The notes beneath the pieces are model-generated. The model saw nothing but the letters and a program-made list of their open reading frames with translations. It searched no databases and had not been told where the DNA came from. Both the position numbers and the translations under genes were made by a program. Positions 8,679 through 17,169 of a DNA stretch of 64,000 bases are shown here, piece after piece (the first letter of the stretch is position 1; each line of letters starts with the position of its first letter). The stretch lies in NCBI GenBank assembly GCA_019636755.1, contig JAHBWZ010000009.1:89331-153330 (forward strand). The letters are read 5' to 3'. The DNA is from Phycisphaeraceae bacterium (GTDB taxonomy: Bacteria > Planctomycetota > Phycisphaerae > Phycisphaerales > SM1A02).

Positions 8679-9308
8679 ATGCACCAGATCAACAGGACCA
8701 TCTTCACCATCACTCTCACCATCCACCGGCCTCGCGTTGCCGGTGCTTCGCGCTCTTCGCAGAGCCGGTGGCTGCTGCGATCACGTACACGGACCAGAAG
8801 GACCTTCTGGCTGAGCCAGACCAGGCGTGGGAGGTGATCACCTTCACCGAGCACCCGGTCGTGGCTGGACGACCACTACCACGAGTCGCACGGGCTCATC
8901 TTTCGCGGGACCGACGGAGCTCATCACCACGACACGGCCTTCCACGATCTTCAGGGTATGAAAACCTTCACCGGCGTCGCCGACCTGCGCTTGACACGCC
9001 GATCACGGCGTTCGCGTTTGACAAATCACGCCAGTCTGTCAAATCTGCGTCTGTACTCAGGGGACACGCAGATCGGATTCGTTCTTCGGCCTCATCCCCA
9101 TTTTCCGGCGGGACCATTCCGTTCGACCGATCAACGTCCTGTGGGGACCCGTCGGACGCGCGGTGCTCTTTCATCGACGACATCATGTTCACGCACCAGG
9201 CGCTGGTGCCGGACCCGGCGGCGCCGCGATGGGCGCTCCTGGTGCTGGTGGGCGGTGGTCACGCGTCGGCGACGGCGCCGACGCGGGCCCGCGGCACCAT
9301 GTCCATGA
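8679..9308 (+). pseudogene. PEP-CTERM-like X-family gene, copy X0, decayed
   Basis: The nucleotide sequence aligns along its whole length with the intact X genes at 10431 and 17170, starting at ATGCACCAGATCAAC. It carries many one- and two-base indels (in the signal peptide region, around 8815-8850, 8880-8925 and 8990-9130), so no frame is conserved for more than about 30 codons. Its upstream text (TGCCTCGAACTGGTGGCCGG) matches that of X4 at 17.1 kb. From about 9256 on it is identical to the end of X2, including the poly-Arg codons and the hairpin downstream. It is the left end of the 2.49-kb duplicated block. Confidence 0.85.
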
Positions 9309-9318
9309 GACGACTGCC

Positions 9319-9353
9319 GTGCGGGGGGAGGTTGAGACCACCTCCCCCCGCAC
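9319..9353 (+). terminator. 14-bp GC-rich hairpin after X0
   Basis: The arms GTGCGGGGGGAGGT and ACCTCCCCCCGCAC are perfectly complementary around a 7-nt loop. There is no U tract. The position right after the X gene is the same in both duplicated blocks. Confidence 0.6.
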
Positions 9354-9431
9354 GGGCTCTTCAAGGATCGGTGCACAGTGAAGCCCCGCAGTTCCATCGC
9401 CAGGGAGGGTACACGCGGAGGAGGTGGTGGA

Positions 9432-10196
9432 ATGACACGGCCCCCTGATCCCATCTGTGCGATCGTGCTGATGACGCTCATGATCGCTCCAGTCGCGCGC
9501 GGTGATGGAGGCGTCTACGTGGTCTATCACCCCGGCTACTGGGCGTATGCGGGTCACTACCAGAAGGCATTTGCCGCCTGGTCCGATGCGATGGACAACG
9601 ACATCGTCACGATGACGTTCGCGGAAGTGCCGCCGTGGACTCCGCCCAGTGATCACTACAACGCCATCGGCGTCTGGTTCACGGACGGGTACGACCAGGT
9701 GGTTGTGCAGGGGAACTACCTGAATGACACGGTGGGCGTGTCAGCCACGTGGAGATCATCATGGAACTCGACGCATCTGTCCATGGCGGGTTCGCGATGC
9801 ACACCACAGGGCAGGAGATGCAGCGTGGTTCTACGACGGGAATCGGCTGCTGTTCCAGACGTACCTGCACAGTCTGCAGGTGACCGGGCCAGGTCCGGAC
9901 GAGCCAAGCTTGTCGGTTTATCCCACGGACGTTCCGTTGACCGTGTGCGGCTCCGGCGAGACGGCTGGGGCATCAGCGTCGACGACATCCATCTCCAGCG
10001 TGTCATCGATCCGGTGCCGGCGGATGTCAACGGCGACGGCGTGGTGGACTTCATGGACCTGCTGCTCGTGCTGGCGTGGTTCGGGCCGTGCCCGAGCCAG
10101 GATCTCCTGCCCGGCTGCGCGGCGGCGGACCTGGACGGCAACGGCGTGGTGGACCTGGCGGACATCGTGGCGGTGATCTACACGTGGACAGGGTGA
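9432..10196 (+). CDS. Secreted dockerin-type D-family protein, copy D1 (compensated frameshift)
   Basis: The 254-residue ORF starts at ATG 9432 after a GGAGGAGGTGG ribosome-binding stretch. Signal peptide: residues 1-24 (ICAIVLMTLMIAPVARG). The mature protein begins GGVYVVYHPGYWAYAGHY. Up to about residue 103 it matches copy D2. Residues about 104-172 are in a different frame from D2 (indels around 9745 and 9930), and then the frame is restored for RLRRDGWGISVDDIHLQ. The end carries two EF-hand-like dockerin halves, DVNGDGVVDFMDLLLVL and DLDGNGVVDLADIVAVIY. The N-terminal domain matches no family I recognise. The protein is probably damaged, because D2 shows a coherent middle (AWFYDGNRLLFQTYL) where D1 does not. 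Confidence 0.65.
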   Translation: MTRPPDPICAIVLMTLMIAPVARGDGGVYVVYHPGYWAYAGHYQKAFAAWSDAMDNDIVTMTFAEVPPWTPPSDHYNAIGVWFTDGYDQVVVQGNYLNDTVGVSATWRSSWNSTHLSMAGSRCTPQGRRCSVVLRRESAAVPDVPAQSAGDRARSGRAKLVGLSHGRSVDRVRLRRDGWGISVDDIHLQRVIDPVPADVNGDGVVDFMDLLLVLAWFGPCPSQDLLPGCAAADLDGNGVVDLADIVAVIYTWTG

Positions 10197-10258
10197 GTGC
10201 AGGGTGGTGGTGCATCAGTGCGGCGAGTGCCTGTCCCTCGCAGAGGCCGCGATCCGTA

Positions 10259-10298
10259 CGCGCACGCCAATGGGGGCTGTCGCCCCCCTTGGCGTGCG
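10259..10298 (+). repeat. Family B palindrome between D1 and X1
   Basis: An 18-bp stem (GCGCACGCCAATGGGGGC with GCCCCCCTTGGCGTGCGC, one mismatch) around TGTC. The following text (TTTCAGAGCGCAGACAGAGG) is shared, inverted, with copies near 5.87 and 6.2 kb. It sits between the D1 stop and X1 and could end transcription. Confidence 0.85.
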
Positions 10299-10430
10299 CT
10301 TTCAGAGCGCAGACAGAGGCCAGGCGGTCGAATCCGCGCAGGGCCGTGCCGGGGACGGCGTATCTGTGGGCAGGCGATCCCGGGTCGGCGGGACCGCGGT
10401 GAGTTGTCGAGATCAGGACGGGACAGACCC

Positions 10431-11081
10431 ATGCACCAGATCACCATGACCATCTTCACCATCACCGCCATGCACCGGCTCCTCGCGCTGCCGGTGCTTC
10501 TCGCGGCTCTTTCGCAGAGCGCGGCGGGCGCGATCACGTACACGGACCAGAAGGACCTCTGGCTGAGCCAGACGACAGGCGTGGAGGTGATCACCTTCAC
10601 CGAGCACCCGGTCGGCACGTGGCTGGACGACCACTACCACGAGTCGCACGGGCTCATCTTCGCGGGACCGACGGAGTTCATCACGCACGACACGGCCTTC
10701 CACGATCTTCAGGGTATGAAAACCTTCACCGGCGTCGCCGACCTGCGCTTCGACACGCCGATCACGGCGTTCGCGTTCGACAACTACTTCGGGACGGTCT
10801 ATGTACGACTCTTCAGCGGGACGGACATGATCGGCGAGTACCCGTTCTGGGGCCTCATCCCTAACTTCGGCGGGATCCTCTCGACCATCCCGTTCGACCG
10901 GATCGTCCTGTGGGACCCGTCAGACGCGGTGCTTGCGATCGACGACATCATGTTCACGCACCAGGCGCTGGTGCCCGGACCCGCGGCGGTGTGGCTGCTG
11001 CTCTCGCTCGCCGCAGGGGCGCCCTGCCGGCGGCGGCGCCGCCGCCGTGCATGTGCCGCATCGCCGGCGTACCTCACCTGA
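10431..11081 (+). CDS. PEP-CTERM-like secreted protein, X family, copy X1
   Basis: A 216-residue intact copy. The N-terminus starts with a polar lead (MHQITMTIFTITAM) and then the signal core HRLLALPVLLAALSQSAAGA. The mature domain (ITYTDQKDLWL, VEVITFTEHPVGTW, SHGLIFAGPTEF, TPITAFAFDNYFG, TIPFDRIVLWDPSDAVLAIDDIMF) looks like the beta-sandwich of secreted planctomycete proteins that end in sorting signals. The C-terminus is PGPAAVWLLLSLAAGAP followed by a run of seven Arg, a PEP-CTERM-like anchor. No exosortase gene lies in this window. The start at 10431 matches the paralogues. It ends 18 bp before a strong hairpin. Confidence 0.8.
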   Translation: MHQITMTIFTITAMHRLLALPVLLAALSQSAAGAITYTDQKDLWLSQTTGVEVITFTEHPVGTWLDDHYHESHGLIFAGPTEFITHDTAFHDLQGMKTFTGVADLRFDTPITAFAFDNYFGTVYVRLFSGTDMIGEYPFWGLIPNFGGILSTIPFDRIVLWDPSDAVLAIDDIMFTHQALVPGPAAVWLLLSLAAGAPCRRRRRRRACAASPAYLT

Positions 11082-11099
11082 CCCGATCGCACCGTCTCC

Positions 11100-11131
11100 C
11101 CCGCGCCGGGCGCTCACGCGCCCGGCGCGGG
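11100..11131 (+). terminator. 14-bp perfect GC hairpin after X1
   Basis: The arms CCCGCGCCGGGCGC and GCGCCCGGCGCGGG pair perfectly around TCAC. It lies 18 bp after the X1 stop and 22 bp before the X2 start, so it most likely ends X1 transcription. Confidence 0.7.
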
Positions 11132-11153
11132 TGTTCTCCTGGAGACTCGACCC

Positions 11154-11798
11154 ATGCACCAGATCACCATGACCATCTTCACCATCACCGCCATCCACCG
11201 GCTCCTCGCGTTGCCGGTGCTTCGCGGCTCTTTCGCAGAGCCAGTGGCTGCCGCGATCACGGCCAATGGACCAGAAGGACCTCTGGCTGAGCCAGACGAC
11301 AGGCGTGGAGGTGATCATCTTCACTGGTTAATTCCGGTCGGCACGTGGCTGGACGACCACTACCACGAGTCGCACGGGCTCATCTTCGCGGGACCGACGG
11401 AGTTCATCACGCACGACACGGCCTTCCACGATCTTCAGGGTATGAAAACCTTCACCGGCGTCGCCGACCTGCGCTTCGACACGCCGATCACGGCGTTTGC
11501 GTTCGACAACTACTTCGGTGTCGTGGTGTTCAAGCTGTATGCAGGAGAAGAGGAGATCGCGCACTCCTTCTTCCTCGGCCTCATCCCCAACTTCGGCGGG
11601 ATCCTCTCGACCATCCCGTTCGACCGGATCGTCCTGTGGGACCCGTCGGACGCGGTGCTCTTCATCGACGACATCATGTTCACGCACCAGGCGCTGGTGC
11701 CCGGACCCGGCGGCGCCGCGATGGCGCTCCTGGCCGGGTGGGGCGCGGTCACGCGTCGGCGACGGCGCCGACGCGGGCCCGCGGCACCATGTCCATGA
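11154..11798 (+). CDS. PEP-CTERM-like X-family protein, copy X2 (compensated frameshift)
   Basis: A 214-residue ORF. A GGAG lies upstream (CTGGAGACTCGACCC). The lead MHQITMTIFTITAIHRLLALPVL is normal. A 2-nt loss (CTTCGCGG instead of CTTCTCGCGG) then puts residues 24 to about 61 out of frame, and a 2-nt gain near 11328 (TTCACTGGTTAATTCC) restores it at PVGTWLDDHYHES. The out-of-frame part replaces the signal-peptide end and the first strands of the domain, so export is doubtful. The rest matches X1, with a distinct variable loop (VVVFKLYAGEEEIAHSFF) and the tail PGPGGAAMALLAGWGAVT plus seven Arg. Confidence 0.7.
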   Translation: MHQITMTIFTITAIHRLLALPVLRGSFAEPVAAAITANGPEGPLAEPDDRRGGDHLHWLIPVGTWLDDHYHESHGLIFAGPTEFITHDTAFHDLQGMKTFTGVADLRFDTPITAFAFDNYFGVVVFKLYAGEEEIAHSFFLGLIPNFGGILSTIPFDRIVLWDPSDAVLFIDDIMFTHQALVPGPGGAAMALLAGWGAVTRRRRRRRGPAAPCP

Positions 11799-11808
11799 GA
11801 CGACTGCC

Positions 11809-11843
11809 GTGCGGGGGGAGGTTGAGACCACCTCCCCCCGCAC
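11809..11843 (+). terminator. 14-bp GC-rich hairpin after X2
   Basis: An exact copy of the hairpin at 9319-9353, offset by 2490 bp. Arms GTGCGGGGGGAGGT and ACCTCCCCCCGCAC, 7-nt loop. Confidence 0.6.
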
Positions 11844-11921
11844 GGGCTCTTCAAGGATCGGTGCACAGTGAAGCCCCGCAGTTCCATCGCCAGGGAGGGT
11901 ACACGCGGAGGAGGTGGTGGA

Positions 11922-12676
11922 ATGACACGGCCCCCTGATCCCATCTGTGCGATCGTGCTGATGACGCTCATGATCGCTCCAGTCGCGCGCGGTGATGGAG
12001 GCGTCTACGTGGTCTATCACCCCGGCTACTGGGCGTATGCGGGTCACTACCAGAAGGCATTTGCCGCCTGGTCCGATGCGATGGACAACGACATCGTCAC
12101 GATGACGTTCGCGGAAGTGCCGCCGTGGACCTGGCTCAGTGATCACTACAACGCCATCGGCGTCTGGTTCACCGACGGGTACGATCAGGTGGTTGTGCAG
12201 GGGAACTACCTGAATGACACGGTGGGCGTGTCAGGCCACGTGGAGATCATCCTGGAACTCGACGCATCCGTCCATGGCGTCGCGATGCACACCAGGCAGG
12301 GCATGCAGGCGTGGTTCTACGACGGGAATCGGCTGCTGTTCCAGACGTACCTGCACAATCCGCAGGTGACCGGGCCAGGTCCGGACGAGCGCTTCGTCGG
12401 CTTCATCACGGACGTTCCGTTCAATCGTGTGCGGCTCCGGCGAGACGGCTGGGGCATCAGCGTCGACGACATCCATCTCCAGCGTGTCATCGATCCGGTG
12501 CCGGCGGATGTCAACGGCGACGGCGTGGTGGACTTCATGGACCTGCTGCTCGTGCTGGCGTGGTTCGCCGCCTGCACCAGGATCTCCTGCCCGGCTGCGC
12601 GGCGGCGGACCTGGACGGCAACGGCGTGGTGGACCTGGCGGACATCGTGGCGGTGATCTACACGTGGACAGGGTGA
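11922..12676 (+). pseudogene. Secreted dockerin-type D-family gene, copy D2, 3' frameshift
   Basis: Start and signal peptide are identical to D1. The domain reads through coherently: WFTDGYDQVVVQGNYLND, VEIILELDASVHGVAMHT, AWFYDGNRLLFQTYL, RFVGFITDVPFNRVRLRR, DDIHLQRVIDPVPADVNGDG. At about 12570, four bases are missing relative to D1 (TTCGCCGCCTGCACCAGG against TTCGGGCCGTGCCCGAGCCAGG). The original frame therefore runs to 12656 in nonsense, while the second dockerin half, DLDGNGVVDLADIVAVIY, continues in another frame to 12676. D1 and D2 are thus damaged in different places, and together they define the ancestral protein of about 254 residues. Confidence 0.8.
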
Positions 12677-12738
12677 GTCCAGGGTAGTGGTGCATCAGTG
12701 CGGCGAGTGCCTGTCCCTCGCAGAGGCCGCGATCCGTA

Positions 12739-12778
12739 CGCGCACGCCAATGGGGGCTGTCGCCCCCCTTGGCGTGCG
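12739..12778 (+). repeat. Family B palindrome between D2 and X3
   Basis: Same 18-bp-stem palindrome as at 10259-10298, in the same place of the second block, followed by almost identical sequence up to the X start. Confidence 0.85.
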
Positions 12779-12922
12779 CTTTCAGAACGCAGACAGAAGC
12801 CAGGCGGTCGAATCCGCGCAGGGCCGTGCCGGGGACGGCGTACCTGTGGGCAGGCGATCCGGGGTCGGCGGGACCGCGGCAAGCCATCGAGACCAGGACG
12901 GAGACCAGGACGGGACACACCC

Positions 12923-13603
12923 ATGCACCAGATCACCATGACCACTTTCACCATCACCGCCATGCACCGGCTCCTCGCGCTGCCGGTGCTTCTCGCGGCT
13001 CTTTCGCAGAGCGCGGCGGGCGCGATCACGTACACGGACCAGAAGGACCTCTGGCTGAGCCAGACGACAGGCGTGGAGGTGATCACCTTCACGGAGCACC
13101 CCGTCGGCACATGGCTGGACGACCACTACCACGAGTCGCACGGGCTCATCTTCGCGGGACCGACGGAGTTCATCACGCACGCAGCGAGCTTCCACGACAA
13201 CCAGGGGCTTGTGACATTCACCTCTGTCGCGGACCTGCGCTTCGACACGCCGATCACGGCGTTCGCGTTCGACAACTACTTCGGGACGGTCTATGTACGA
13301 CTCTTCAGCGGGACGGACATGATCGGCGAGTACCCGTTCTGGGGCCTCATCCCCAATTTCGGCGGGATCCTCTCGACCATCCCGTTCGACCGGATCGTCC
13401 TGTGGGACCCGTCGGACGCGGTGCTTGCAATCGACGACATCATGTTCACGCACCAGGCGCTGGTGCCCGACCCTGGCGCGCCGCGGTGGCGCGCTCCTGG
13501 TCGCGGAGCGCGGTCATGTCGGCGACGCGCCGATCCGGGCGTCCACGTGATGGCTGGAGATCCGCGATGTCGGTGCGGTTTGAGCGCTCGGATTGCTCGA
13601 TGA
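12923..13603 (+). CDS. PEP-CTERM-like X-family protein, copy X3 (frameshifted tail)
   Basis: A 226-residue ORF starting MHQITMTTFTITAM, then the same signal core as X1. Residues up to about 180 closely match X1, with a variable patch (ITHAASFHDNQGLVTFTSVA) where X1 has THDTAFHDLQGMKTFTGVA. After ALVPDPG an indel near 13475-13490 changes frame, so the hydrophobic segment and Arg run of the sorting tail are lost. In the alternative frame the tail would end at 13611, as in X4. It is probably secreted but no longer anchored, if it is functional at all. About 90 bp downstream are nearly identical to the sequence after X4. Confidence 0.7.
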   Translation: MHQITMTTFTITAMHRLLALPVLLAALSQSAAGAITYTDQKDLWLSQTTGVEVITFTEHPVGTWLDDHYHESHGLIFAGPTEFITHAASFHDNQGLVTFTSVADLRFDTPITAFAFDNYFGTVYVRLFSGTDMIGEYPFWGLIPNFGGILSTIPFDRIVLWDPSDAVLAIDDIMFTHQALVPDPGAPRWRAPGRGARSCRRRADPGVHVMAGDPRCRCGLSARIAR

Positions 13604-14518
13604 GTCACTGAAGCGACTGCACGGGTCCGCGTTCTCCGACGGGCGATCGTCAATCGCCGGGGACCGGGCCGAAGCCCCACGGCCACCTCGTGTCCATGTG
13701 CACGGCTGGGCTGCGTCTCCCAACTCTGATGATCGCCGTGCAGCGGCGAGTTGCAGGGGGCTGAGGCTCCTGCAACCCCTGAGGGAGGGTGGTGGTGGTC
13801 AGCCGGCGCAGGCAGCTCCGCGTATTGGGCTGGCGCGTCTCGCGCCGAGGACATCTGGCGACGACGGGCGCGTCCGACCCGCCGCGTCCGTGATCGCCCC
13901 AGGTGAGCCGCGCGCGTCCGGGATCATCCATCCGCCAGGGGGTTGCAGGGGCGCTTCATTCCCCTGCCGGCGTGCAGAAGACGCTGGCGTGCACGGCGGA
14001 GGGCCGCGTCGTCAAGGTCGCTGACTCGTCCATTCGCAGAACGTGCTCGATCGCTCGGAATGTCCCGTCAGGGAGCAGGGGTGACGTCAGGTCTCGATGA
14101 TTCTGTGGATTGCCGTCGGGGGGCGCGAGCGCAGGGGGGGCTGAGGCCCCCCCCTGCAACCCCCTTGCGCGCATGAGGGTGGCTGGGGTCAGCCGGCGCG
14201 CGAGTGGTGGTGTCTTCGCGCGCATCGGGTCGCGCCGAGGAGGTCGGTCCCGGGAAGCGCTCCTCACGTGCACGGCGCGTCCTGGAGCGCCCGGTTGCAA
14301 GCCAGGTTGCGAGCCAGGTTGCTCGATGGATCTCTGGCGACGACGGCGCGTCCGGCGCGGCGCGTCCGGCGCGGCGCGTCCGCGGCCGATGAGTTGCGCG
14401 CCAAGGCGCGCCCGGGATCATCCATCCGCCGGGGGGGTTGCAGGGGGGCGCGTCAGCCCCCCTGCGCTCGCGCGTCCAGAACGCGAAGGCGTGCACGGCA
14501 CTATGCCCGAGCGCATCG
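13604..14518. repeat. Family A modular hairpin repeat array, locus 1
   Basis: After about 110 bp shared with the region behind X4, four GC hairpins alternate in orientation: 13751-13775 (plus), 13945-13967 (inverse), 14131-14157 (plus) and 14440-14465 (inverse). The plus form is GCAGGGGGGCTGAGGCC...CCTGC; the inverse form has the core GGGGCGCTTCA..CCCC. Two linkers separate them: linker 1 contains GGCGTGCACGGCGGAG and GCTGACTCGTCCAT, and linker 2 contains GGTCAGCCGGCGC, GAGTGGTGGTGTCT and GCGACGACGGCGCGTCC. No believable ORF is present. The array runs into the 3' end of the divergent X-like gene at 14519. Confidence 0.75.
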
Positions 14519-15172
14519 TCAGGGCCGCGGACTCCTCCGTGCGTGCGTGCGAGTGCCCGTCCGTTGCACGTCGCGCCACCGCCGTCGGCGTCCGCCGACG
14601 AGCGGCGCCAGCGTCAGCAGGGCGAGGGCCGCCGGTGCCGGGACCGCCCAGCCGCCGAAGTGCAGGTCGTCGACGGGAAGGACACCGGCGACAGGGTCCC
14701 GCAGCACGACGTGGTCGAACGGTGTGTCGGACACGAGGGCCGAGAAGAGGCCGACGCCGTTCTGGATGAAGTGCTTCGGGGGTGCGATGAGCACACCCCC
14801 GCTGTACAGGGAGACCTCCAGGTGCCCCGCATGATCCACCGCCAGCCAGCGCTGCGGCGTGGTGAACGAGAGGAGCAGCGGCGTCCCGGTGAAGTTGGGA
14901 TACGCACCGAACCCGTCGTTCACGAACATCGGCGTGGCGACGATCGAGTACCCCGGGCTGAACTCGATCCCGTGACTGGCAAGGTACGCATCCACGGCAA
15001 GAACGCCCGGCGGATGCTCAGTGAAGGTGATCGTCTCGAACGCACCGCCGACCGCGGACTCCCACAGGGCGCGGTCAGTGAAGTACGTGACTTCGGCGCC
15101 TGTGGCCGTGCCGACAGGAACGAGTGCGATCGTGACCGACAGGATCGAGCGGACGAGGGTGGTTCTGGTCAT
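14519..15172 (-). CDS. Divergent PEP-CTERM-like secreted protein (X-like)
   Basis: A 217-residue intact gene with a strong CAGGAGG Shine-Dalgarno 9 nt before its ATG. Signal peptide MTRTTLVRSILSVTIALVPVGTATGA. The mature domain resembles the X family in order (VTYFTDRALWES, FETITFTEHPPGV, SHGIEFSPGY, TPFDHVVLRDPV, LPVDDLHFGGW) but is clearly diverged. The tail PAPAALALLTLAPLVGGRRRR is a PEP-CTERM-like anchor. About 20 further residues (THARRSPRP) come from the adjoining family A repeat, so the original stop was probably displaced by repeat sequence. It is likely a cell-envelope protein of unknown function. Confidence 0.8.
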   Translation of the reverse strand: MTRTTLVRSILSVTIALVPVGTATGAEVTYFTDRALWESAVGGAFETITFTEHPPGVLAVDAYLASHGIEFSPGYSIVATPMFVNDGFGAYPNFTGTPLLLSFTTPQRWLAVDHAGHLEVSLYSGGVLIAPPKHFIQNGVGLFSALVSDTPFDHVVLRDPVAGVLPVDDLHFGGWAVPAPAALALLTLAPLVGGRRRRWRDVQRTGTRTHARRSPRP

Positions 15173-15269
15173 GGTGCACCGCCTCCTGGAAGTGGAAGAT
15201 ACCGATGCAGGCGGACAGGGCGGAGTCGGGTCCAGCCCTTACCCGGGCGATGCCGCGGGAATACCCCGA

Positions 15270-17008
15270 CTGCGGCGTCGAGAATCAGATCTCGCGACCC
15301 CGCCGCGCCGTTCGCCAGCACTGAGCAGGTCGCCCATGCCGACGCCGTTGCCGTCCAGGTCCGCAGGTAGGTTCCGCAGGTCGCGCCACCGCCGGGGTGC
15401 GGGCGCACACGGCATCCCAGAGCTGGCGAGGACCAGGAGCATGTCCTGAAGCTGACCGCGCCGTCGCGATTCGATGCTCTGCCGTGGCAGGTGCGGGGAT
15501 CGTAGATGAAGGCATGCGGCTCAATCGGGCCCTCATCGTGTTCGGCGAAACCCCCAGGCGACGATCCAGCCCCTTGTCATTGACATCCAGCAGATGGCGT
15601 ACCTGCACATCGCTCACCGCAGTGTCCACCTCGGGTTGCCCCAGGTCCGCAGCATCCAGCACCCTGCGCAGTCCACGGCGGATTCTTGGAGCGGGGCTTC
15701 GGTCCAGAGGATGGGGATGTTGGTCCCCGCCGCGAAACCCACAATCTGCGGCACGCCGCCGGGACACGGCCTCTGCGCGAGTGCGCTAGTCCGGGTTCCG
15801 TCGGCACCACCGCGCAGTCGACCCGCGTGCCGGTCCCGCCGGCCAGAGCGCCGCCTGCTCCAGGCACTGCGCGCCCGATGCCGCCCACGCGTATCCCACC
15901 GTGTCCAGGCTCTGCGCTGATGCGCGGCCGCTCCTGCGGCGGGGGCGAAGGCGGGCAGGGGCAGGCGGGATGGGAGGCCAGCCGGGTCAGATCCTCCGGG
16001 CGTCGCGGATGGCGGCACCATCCAGTGACCCGCATGCGTGTCCTGCCTGCAACTGCAGAACGCACTCTGCACCGGGCAAGTGGGATCGTCCTGCTGCACC
16101 ACCCGGTGCGAGCGTGCCGGCGATCGCGCCCCGCCCCAGGGCGTTCAGAAATGACACGTCTGGAGACGCTGGGAATGCACCGTCGACGCCCGGCAGTCGA
16201 TTGGGCAGCAATCGCCGGTCTGCGAGGCGGCGTCGAAGTACGCGGCGACCGCGGTCACGAACCGGCGGCACTCCGCGGTCCGGTCTTCGCACAGCGCCCC
16301 TGCCTGCACTCGGTGACGCACTGGGACTCGCGTGATTCTTCGAGCGCCGCCCAGCAGTCCCGGCAGAAGATACCTGACGCCGCGATCGCGCGTCCACTGC
16401 GACTGCGTCCGCGACGCTGGGCTGGAACAGCGTGTATGCCATGGCTGCGGCGGATCGGGCGTTTGCTGAACTGTGGCAGGTGCCACACTGTCGCGCGTCC
16501 CGTGCCGGCCATGATGCCGCCGCTCTGTCCCACCACGGTTCCATGCCGTGACGTTCCAGGCGCGCGATCGACGGTGCATCGGACCCTGACAAGGCCGAAA
16601 GATCGTGGATCCCCGGTCCAAGCCCGAAGCCGCCGAACGGCAGCCAGACGGCTGCCCTCGGAACGCCGTTCACTCTGACCGCGAACGCGACGATCCCCTC
16701 GCCCCCATCGCCGTTGATCCCGAATGCCCCGGTGCCGAGGTCCAGCGACATGAGCCCGGTGACGGGGTCGCCCGGTGTCACGATGAAGCCGATCGGTCCC
16801 GCGTCGATCAGGTCGTAGGGCGGAGCGGCAGAGACCGGCTCCGGATCAGGCGGCAGGGCGGCCATGCAGAACACCAGGCACAGGCTCGCCACCCGCCGGC
16901 GGCGCGCCAGGGCACATCGCTCGCTCAGCGCGCAGGCAGGCCGTGGGCCGTGGGCCGTGGGCCGTGGGCCGTGGCGAATTGACAGGACAACCGGGTTCTC
17001 GATTGCAT
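15270..17008 (-). pseudogene. HAF-type secreted repeat protein with dockerin end, second decayed copy
   Basis: A GGAGG (complement of 17015-17019) lies 6 nt before ATG 17008, which encodes MQSRTRLSCQF and then five 7-bp repeats; this frame stops at 16925. In the next frame follow the signal peptide RRRVASLCLVFCMAALPP and HAF-like text: PYDLIDAGPI, GAFGINGDGGEGIVAF, AAVWLPFGGFGLGPGIHDL. Further down, in other frames, are CGTCHSSANA, LLDVNDKG and then WIVAWGF...PHAFIYDPRTC, closely matching YDVNDAGWITGWGI...PHAFVLVP of the 6846 gene. A dockerin half PADLDGNGVGMGDLL lies near 15.3-15.36 kb. Several frameshifts separate these pieces, so it is probably non-functional as it stands. Confidence 0.7.
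16941..16975 (-). repeat. CCCACGG heptamer tandem repeat, 4 perfect plus 1 variant
   Basis: On the coding (minus) strand the units are GCCACGG then four CCCACGG. They lie between the ATG at 17008 and the signal peptide of the HAF-type gene. Gain of one unit would bring the ATG into frame with the signal peptide, the same arithmetic as at 6902-6985. Confidence 0.9.
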
Positions 17009-17169
17009 CTGAAGCCTCCGGGATCGAAGACCACTCTACATCGGGACTGGCCGGCATGCAATGGTCTGGCGGGTTGCATCGGCCGCGGGATCCGGGGCGG
17101 ACATCCATGCACTGCTCGCCTGCCTCGAACTCGTGGCCGGCAATCACAGACAGGAGGAAAGGGAGACCC

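Noticed and set aside
13735..14470. Regularly spaced inverted hairpins resembling an integron attC cassette array
   Set aside because: The stems lack the RYYYAAC/GTTRRRY core sites, there is no integrase gene, and there are no cassette ORFs between them.
14110..14834. Plus-strand ORFs overlapping the divergent X-like gene
   Set aside because: They are Arg/Ala/Gly-rich readings of repeat DNA and of the opposite strand of an intact secreted-protein gene.
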